Positions 5,858 to 10,094 of a stretch of DNA of 10,094 bases are shown in pieces. The DNA comes from Holophagales bacterium (GTDB taxonomy: Bacteria > Acidobacteriota > Holophagae > Holophagales > Holophagaceae). The stretch spans positions 1 through 10,094 of the forward strand of contig JAIRRD010000066.1 of NCBI GenBank assembly GCA_031256155.1. The letters are read 5' to 3'. The notes below the pieces were generated by a model. That model was not told where the DNA came from and did not search any database. It worked only from the letters and a program-made list of their open reading frames with translations. How positions within the stretch are numbered: the stretch's first letter is position 1; every line of letters begins with the position of its first letter. The position numbers and the translations under genes are program-made.

Positions 5858-6991
5858 ATGACTAATATCACTCCCCTTCCCCCCCCCAAAAAAAGCGAAA
5901 CACAAAACTTCGACTCAATTTTTTCTGACATATGTGCGGAGGCGCAAAAACACCAGGCACTCAATATCTTGTCTGACATCGCTGAGAGCAGGGATGAACG
6001 GCCAGTGGTGCTGTATGGCGCAGGTGGCAACTGCTTCTGGGGATTTCATTTTTGTGCTGAAAACGGTATCAAGGTAGCTTGCGTCTGCGATTCTTTTAAG
6101 ATTGGCACGTATTTCCACAGGGGGAAGCAATATAAGCTCATCAGCCCTGACGCATTGCTGAGGGACTATCCGGATGCGCGGATTCTAATCACATCCTGGC
6201 AATTAGAGAGCGAGATAAAACAGTCCTTGCTTGAACTTGGGATAGCTGAATCAAATATATATTCCCTTAGCCTTATATCCCAAAATGAGTTCGCGGCAAA
6301 ATATCTGGAGGGCTATCGCTGGGCCTGGAAGTATTTTGACGAACATTCCTGCGGCAAAGTTCTCGAACTGGCCAGGCGACACCTCTGCGGTGTGCCTGTA
6401 AAGGCTGATTCTCTATATAAGGATGGCTACTGGGCCTGGCCGGGCATAGAACTGGGCAGCGAAGAGGTGTTTGTTGACGGTGGGGCCTACAATGGCAACA
6501 CTGTCCATGATTTCATGAATGTAGTAGGCGGCAGGTACAGGGCGATATACGCTTTCGAGCCAGACGGCGAGAATTACAGGGCCGCCGTCAATGATTGCTC
6601 AGCGTCGAATCTCTATTTATTTAATAAGGGATTGTGGAGTACTGAAACGGAACTACGTTTCAACGCTCAAAATAGTGGAATTTCAAAATTTACCGACAGC
6701 GGGGAGCAGATAATCTCTGTTACTTCAATTGACGCTGTGTTCGCCGGCAAGCATGACGATGAGTTGCCCACGCTGATTAAGATGGATATTGAGGGAGCTG
6801 AGAAAGAGGCTCTGCTGGGTGCATCAGAGACAATAAGGCGAAAAAAGCCCAAACTTGCCATCTCTGTCTATCACAAACCGGAGGATATTTATGAGCTGCC
6901 ACAGACAATACTAAAGCTCCGTGACGACTATAGACTCAGTCTTTGGCAAATTGGAGAAAACCTCACTGATACCATTCTATATGCCATTTAG
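5858..6991 (+). CDS. FkbM-family methyltransferase (paralogue 2) with phase-variable start region
   Basis: A 377-aa two-domain protein like its neighbours. It has a Rossmann-like module (VVLYGAGG 50-57, VACVCDSFKIGTY, ILITSW) and a C-terminal FkbM domain (VDGGAYNGN 206-214, FEPDGENY 233-240, IKMDIEGAEKEALLGA). The predicted activity is SAM-dependent O-methylation of a glycan hydroxyl. AGG at 5846-5848 is 9 nt before the ATG. Codons 8-13 consist of C9 (5879-5887) followed by A7 (5888-5894). Loss of one C would run into TAG at 6075-6077, and gain of one into TGA at 5926-5928, so tract length decides whether the protein is made. The present length is in frame (ON). Protein 3 is about five-sixths identical by eye. 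The spacer after paralogue 1 is 40 nt, consistent with one operon. Confidence 0.88.
   Translation: MTNITPLPPPKKSETQNFDSIFSDICAEAQKHQALNILSDIAESRDERPVVLYGAGGNCFWGFHFCAENGIKVACVCDSFKIGTYFHRGKQYKLISPDALLRDYPDARILITSWQLESEIKQSLLELGIAESNIYSLSLISQNEFAAKYLEGYRWAWKYFDEHSCGKVLELARRHLCGVPVKADSLYKDGYWAWPGIELGSEEVFVDGGAYNGNTVHDFMNVVGGRYRAIYAFEPDGENYRAAVNDCSASNLYLFNKGLWSTETELRFNAQNSGISKFTDSGEQIISVTSIDAVFAGKHDDELPTLIKMDIEGAEKEALLGASETIRRKKPKLAISVYHKPEDIYELPQTILKLRDDYRLSLWQIGENLTDTILYAI
5872..5894 (+). repeat. C4-TT-C9-A7 homopolymer tract, contingency-type
   Basis: C4 (5872-5875), TT, then C9 (5879-5887) directly followed by A7 (5888-5894), all within the first 13 codons of an FkbM gene. The aligned site in the next paralogue has only C6 followed by AG and A7. 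Mononucleotide C/G tracts of 8 or more near the 5' end of surface-glycan genes are the classic substrate for slipped-strand phase variation (for example in Campylobacter and Neisseria). Confidence 0.7.
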
Positions 6992-7035
6992 CGGAAAAAC
7001 CATGCTATAGTGTAATCTTTAAGAGGGTCTAATTA

Positions 7036-8166
7036 ATGACTAACATCATATCCCCCCAGAAAAAAAGCGAAACACAAGACTTCGACTCAATTTTTTCTGA
7101 CATATGTGCGGAGGCGCAAAAATACAAAGTAGCCAATATCTGGTCTGACATCACCAAGAGCAAGGATGAAAGGCCAGTGGTGTTGTATGGCGCGGGTGGA
7201 TACTGCTTCTGGGCATTTCATTTTTGTGCCAAAAACGGTATTGAGGTGGCTTGCGTCTGCGATTCTTTCAAGACCGGCACGTATTTCCACAGGGGGAAGC
7301 AATATAAGCTCATCAGCCCTGACGCATTGCTGAGGGACTATCCAGATGCGCGGATTCTAATCACCTCTTTGTTATTAGAGAGCGAGATAAAACACTCCTT
7401 GCTTAAACTTGGGATAGCTGAATCACATATATATTCTCGCAGCCAGGCCTTCTCTCAAAATGACTTCGCGGCAAAATATCTGGAGGGCTATCGCTGGGCC
7501 TGGAAGTATTTTGACGAACATTCCCGCGGCAAAGTTCTCGGACGGATGCGGGTGTACCTCTGCGGTGTTCTCGTAAAGGCTGATTCTCCATATAAGGATG
7601 GCTACTGGGTATGGCCGGGCATAGAACTGGGCAGCGATGAGGTGTTTGTTGACGGTGGGGCCTACAATGGCGACAGTATCTATGATTTCATAAATGCGGT
7701 AGGCGACAGGTATAGGGCAATATACGCTTTCGAGCCAGACGGCGAAAATTACAGAGCCGCCGTCAATGTTTTCTCAAGGTCGAATCTCCATTTCTTTAAT
7801 AAGGGATTGTGGAGTACCGAAACGGAGCTGTGTTTTGACGCTCAAAACAGTGAAATATCAAGATTTACCGACAGCGGGGAGCAGATAATCTCTGTTACTT
7901 CAATTGACGCTGTGTTCGCTGGCAAATCTGACGATGAGTTGCCCACGCTGATTAAAATGGACATTGAGGGGGCTGAAAAAGAGGCTCTGCTGGGCGCATC
8001 AGAGACAATAAGGCGAAAAAAGCCCAAACTGGCCATCTGTGCCTATCACAAGCCGGAGGATATTTATGAGCTGCCACAGACCATACTAAAGCTCCGTGAC
8101 GACTATAGACTCAGTCTTTGGCAAATGGGAGAAAGGGTCACTGATACCATTCTATATGCGACTTAG
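7036..8166 (+). CDS. FkbM-family methyltransferase (paralogue 3)
   Basis: A 376-aa near-duplicate of the preceding gene, with the same Rossmann-like N-terminal module (VVLYGAGGYCFW, VACVCDSFKTGTY) and FkbM domain (VDGGAYNGDS, FEPDGENY, IKMDIEGAEKEALLGA). The predicted role is SAM-dependent methylation of a sugar hydroxyl. Differences from paralogue 2 cluster in the first ~70 residues, residues 135-190 and parts of the C-terminal domain (for example SIYDFINAVGDRY for TVHDFMNVVGGRY), which could shift acceptor specificity. It has a better ribosome site (GAGGG 7023-7027, 8 nt from ATG) and lacks the long C tract (C6 only), so it should be constitutively in frame. It retains ICAYHK like paralogue 1, where paralogue 2 has ISVYHK. 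Confidence 0.88.
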   Translation: MTNIISPQKKSETQDFDSIFSDICAEAQKYKVANIWSDITKSKDERPVVLYGAGGYCFWAFHFCAKNGIEVACVCDSFKTGTYFHRGKQYKLISPDALLRDYPDARILITSLLLESEIKHSLLKLGIAESHIYSRSQAFSQNDFAAKYLEGYRWAWKYFDEHSRGKVLGRMRVYLCGVLVKADSPYKDGYWVWPGIELGSDEVFVDGGAYNGDSIYDFINAVGDRYRAIYAFEPDGENYRAAVNVFSRSNLHFFNKGLWSTETELCFDAQNSEISRFTDSGEQIISVTSIDAVFAGKSDDELPTLIKMDIEGAEKEALLGASETIRRKKPKLAICAYHKPEDIYELPQTILKLRDDYRLSLWQMGERVTDTILYAT

Positions 8167-8234
8167 CGGAAAATAGTTGCCAAAGGGAAGCATGGCGGTT
8201 AGGCAAATTGCTCGCTTAACCAAACTAAAATGGC

Positions 8235-8240
8235 TATAAT
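8235..8240 (+). promoter_or_regulatory. Possible -10 box before the radical SAM gene
   Basis: A perfect TATAAT, 33 nt upstream of the start codon, in a 107-nt spacer that is longer than the other gaps in the cluster. TTGCTC at 8209-8214 is the nearest -35-like word, but its spacing (20 nt) is poor. The radical SAM gene may have its own promoter in addition to readthrough. Confidence 0.3.
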
Positions 8241-8273
8241 TGCCCTAAGCATAGTCGGACTGTGTGAGGCAAT

Positions 8274-9962
8274 ATGGGTAAAATCTTATTAATCTCAATG
8301 CCATCCTTCAGCAGGACGCGGCTTATTGAACAGCAAACCGGGGAATTCTTTTACACCGAACTATTCAAACGTTCAGCTTGGCCGCTCAGTATTCTCCCAA
8401 TTGAAAGTTATATCAAAAAATCGAACCCGGATTTATCTGTTGAAATTGTTGACCTCAACAGGACTTTCCTCAAAAAAATCAATTCAAGCGAGGACTACAA
8501 AAGTGTATTGAAAGAAGTTGCTAACAACTATACTGAGTTTTTTACAGAAGAAATAGTTGGCATATGCAAGCGTGAACAAATTGATATTATCGGTTTATCT
8601 GCGCTATTTGATATATCACTGTCAACGCTTCTGTTAGTTGCGGAGGAAGTCAGAAAAGCCGCGCCGAACGTGCTTATTGTAGCGGGTGGTTATCCGTGTA
8701 CGAATTTAGCTGCTGACATAATTGCGCACAACCCTGCGATAGACGCTATTTGTCTTGGGGAGGGCGAGATACCTTTTGCGGAATTAGTCAATGCTGTGGA
8801 TAAATGGGAATATATTGACGCTTCTCCGTATTTTGTAACAAAAAAGCACAATGGAACCACAAAGGGCTTCATCCGTGACATTAACGATATCCCGTATTTA
8901 AACTATGACAGTTATATCGCCAAGTACGGCAATGAAGTCATCCGTGAATATGCGGACATCATTGGCCATAGCGAAGGCCATAGCGAAGGACATAGCGAAG
9001 ACCACAGCAAAGGCGCGTTCGGTGGTGCAGAGGGCGTTGTGATGACAAGCCGAGGCTGTCCGTTTCGATGCACCTTCTGTGCCGCTCACTCAATACACGG
9101 ACACGATATGCGCTATCTGTCAATAGAGCGCGTCAAAGCGGAGATTGATTACTGGATTGACAACTACAACGTTGCGACAATCGCTATTATTGATGACCAC
9201 TTCCTGGGTGACGTGGATCGCGCCATTGAGATAGTGGATTATATCTGTGGTCGTGGGATAAGAGTATTCTTCGCTAATATGCTGTCGTTAGTGTCTGTCA
9301 CACGGGAGTTTGTGGATTGTTTGGTTCGTAACAGAATTAAAGACGTTTATTTCGCGCTGGAATCAGGTTCAGTCCGTGTGTTAAAGCAGATAATGCACAA
9401 ACCTATTGCGCTTAGCCGCGCCGATGAGGTTTTTGCGATGTTCAGAGGTACCGGAATATTTGTAAAAATTGCGCTACTTGTGGGATTCCCTGATGAAACG
9501 CCAGAGGATATAAATGAAGCTCTCAGGTATCTACGCAAAGCGGAATATCATTGGGCTACAATCAGCAACCTCATCCCGATTTCAGGCAGCGAGATTTATA
9601 GGCGAATCATTGGGGATTCTGGCGCGGAATATGAAATAGACAAGTCGAACTTTTTTGAAACGGCAAGGTACGCAAATCCCGAAACACTTGAATATATGCT
9701 TGGCGACATCAAGTACACGATGAATCTTGACCTCAACTTCGTCCACAACCCCCATATGCGTATGGGTGAGCACAGACTTGCAGCGGGGCTGTTTGAGGCA
9801 ATACTGCGGCGCTATCCAAATCATGCTTTCGCTCACTACTACCTGGCGAAGTGTCTTGATAAGCTTGGCGAGGATGGAATGGAACATTACCGTGAGTTTT
9901 GCAATTTAAAGGATAACAGCGAGATGTGGGGCAAATACGCTGCACATTTCGGATTGGAATGA
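8274..9962 (+). CDS. B12-binding-type radical SAM protein with His-rich linker repeat and TPR-like tail
   Basis: A 562-aa protein. Residues about 30-190 match the cobalamin-binding Rossmann domain found in B12 radical SAM enzymes (VEIVDLN, DIIGLSALFDIS, VLIVAGGYPCTNLA, ICLGEGEIPF). No DxHxxG is visible, so cobalamin would bind without the lower His ligand, as is usual in this group. The radical SAM core begins MTSRGCPFRCTFC, with 4Fe-4S cysteines C262, C266 and C269, and continues through IAIIDDHFLGD, FALESGS and ALLVGFPDETPEDI. Residues about 495-550 (HRLAAGLFEAILRRYPNHAFAHYYLAKCLDKLG) look like one or two TPR units. Residues 231-246 are four tetrapeptides, GHSE x3 then DHSK. GTGAGG (8264-8269) precedes the ATG by 4 nt. 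Such enzymes often C- or P-methylate unreactive positions. Here a glycan or lipid precursor is plausible but unproven. Confidence 0.85.
   Translation: MGKILLISMPSFSRTRLIEQQTGEFFYTELFKRSAWPLSILPIESYIKKSNPDLSVEIVDLNRTFLKKINSSEDYKSVLKEVANNYTEFFTEEIVGICKREQIDIIGLSALFDISLSTLLLVAEEVRKAAPNVLIVAGGYPCTNLAADIIAHNPAIDAICLGEGEIPFAELVNAVDKWEYIDASPYFVTKKHNGTTKGFIRDINDIPYLNYDSYIAKYGNEVIREYADIIGHSEGHSEGHSEDHSKGAFGGAEGVVMTSRGCPFRCTFCAAHSIHGHDMRYLSIERVKAEIDYWIDNYNVATIAIIDDHFLGDVDRAIEIVDYICGRGIRVFFANMLSLVSVTREFVDCLVRNRIKDVYFALESGSVRVLKQIMHKPIALSRADEVFAMFRGTGIFVKIALLVGFPDETPEDINEALRYLRKAEYHWATISNLIPISGSEIYRRIIGDSGAEYEIDKSNFFETARYANPETLEYMLGDIKYTMNLDLNFVHNPHMRMGEHRLAAGLFEAILRRYPNHAFAHYYLAKCLDKLGEDGMEHYREFCNLKDNSEMWGKYAAHFGLE
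8964..9011 (+). repeat. In-frame 12-bp tandem repeat (4 units)
   Basis: GGCCATAGCGAA twice (8964-8987), then GGACATAGCGAA (8988-8999) and the diverged GACCACAGCAAA (9000-9011). In frame it encodes GHSE-GHSE-GHSE-DHSK in the linker between the B12-binding-like and radical SAM domains. Copy-number change would keep the frame and alter linker length by four residues per unit. Confidence 0.9.
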
Positions 9963-9968
9963 ATGCTG

Positions 9969-10094
9969 TCAACCCCCACAACCGCCTCCTACATCTGCTG
10001 TGCCGCAGGATGCCGTGGCAGTATGTCCATATATTTTTGCACGCAATACCGACAAGAGCGCCGTGCGTAATTGTAAAATTCGCTGATTATTTCG
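9969..10094 (-). CDS. Possible 3' end of a convergent gene with Cys/Gly-rich tail
   Basis: The minus strand is open from the window edge to a TGA at 9971-9969. The last ~40 codons read as a helix-like stretch (LRTALLSVLRAKIYGH) and then a tail, CGTADVGGGCGG. Such Cys/Gly-rich C-termini are common in real proteins and rare in chance frames. It would converge on the radical SAM gene with a 6-nt gap. The competing plus-strand reading is a 45-codon open frame starting at an ATGA overlap (9959). Neither can be settled from 130 bases, and no family is recognised. Confidence 0.35.
   Translation of the reverse strand, partial: RNNQRILQLRTALLSVLRAKIYGHTATASCGTADVGGGCGG

Larger units (their letters stand above)
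5815..8166 (+). repeat. Tandem duplication of an FkbM gene unit (~1.17 kb)
   Basis: Each FkbM gene ends in TAGCGGAA (stop codons at 5815, 6989 and 8164), spaced 1174 and 1175 bp. The spacers before genes 2 and 3 are themselves related, both ending TCTAATTAATGACTAA. The two copies share blocks without a mismatch: 68 nt (6104-6171 with 7276-7343) and 60 nt (beginning 6290, within TTCGCGGCAAAATATCTGG..). More diverged stretches lie between these blocks. This mosaic pattern suggests gene conversion after duplication and makes unequal recombination likely. Confidence 0.85.

Noticed and set aside
8167..8273. Structured leader or riboswitch (for example cobalamin) before the B12 radical SAM gene
   Set aside because: The spacer is only 107 nt, far too short for a cobalamin riboswitch, and shows only weak pairings (GGTTA/TAACC). 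No B12-box-like word was seen.
9959..10094. Plus-strand gene coupled to the radical SAM stop by ATGA
   Set aside because: The 45 codons show no recognisable motif and the only Shine-Dalgarno candidate is weak. The minus-strand reading looks more protein-like, though this is not decisive.

Overview
The window is bacterial chromosomal DNA. Two housekeeping genes on the minus strand (cdd, ksgA) lie beside a plus-strand accessory region. The organism cannot be named with confidence. KsgA and a tetrameric-type cytidine deaminase are universal. The mix of protein-coding DNA with very AT-rich, hairpin-loaded spacers, toxin-antitoxin remnants and surface-glycan genes would suit a host-associated or anaerobic Gram-negative bacterium, but that is inference.

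Layout. (1) 1-117: a run of three hairpins abutting the 3' end of ksgA. (2) 114-1398, minus strand: cytidine deaminase followed by KsgA, probably one transcript. (3) 1414-1615: a divergent spacer with a long hairpin in the cdd leader and a composite structured repeat. (4) 1616-2274: a VapB/VapC-type toxin-antitoxin pair whose toxin has an in-frame TAA that removes the second half of the PIN active site. (5) 2275-3319: about 1 kb of AT-rich DNA without a credible gene, but with several hairpins, some of them second copies of hairpins elsewhere in the window. (6) 3320-8166, plus strand: a GT2 glycosyltransferase, a small antitoxin-like protein, then three FkbM-family methyltransferases with a Rossmann-like N-terminal domain. 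The last two are a recent tandem duplication. (7) 8274-9962: a radical SAM protein with an N-terminal B12-binding-like domain, a 12-bp in-frame tandem repeat in the linker and a TPR-like C-terminus. (8) 9969-10094: probably the 3' end of a convergent minus-strand gene.

How the genes may work together. A glycosyltransferase plus several FkbM methyltransferases is the usual content of a surface-polysaccharide or flagellin/S-layer glycan decoration locus. The cobalamin-type radical SAM protein could add a further modification such as C-methylation. The second FkbM gene starts with a C9-A7 homopolymer inside codons 8-13, the layout of a phase-variable (contingency) gene. With the third gene lacking the long C tract, the cassette could switch methylation patterns. 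This is the best candidate for an undescribed system here.

The second notable theme is a set of intergenic stem-loops present in two or three diverged copies. Paired base changes preserve the stems, which suggests selection or mobility as structured elements.
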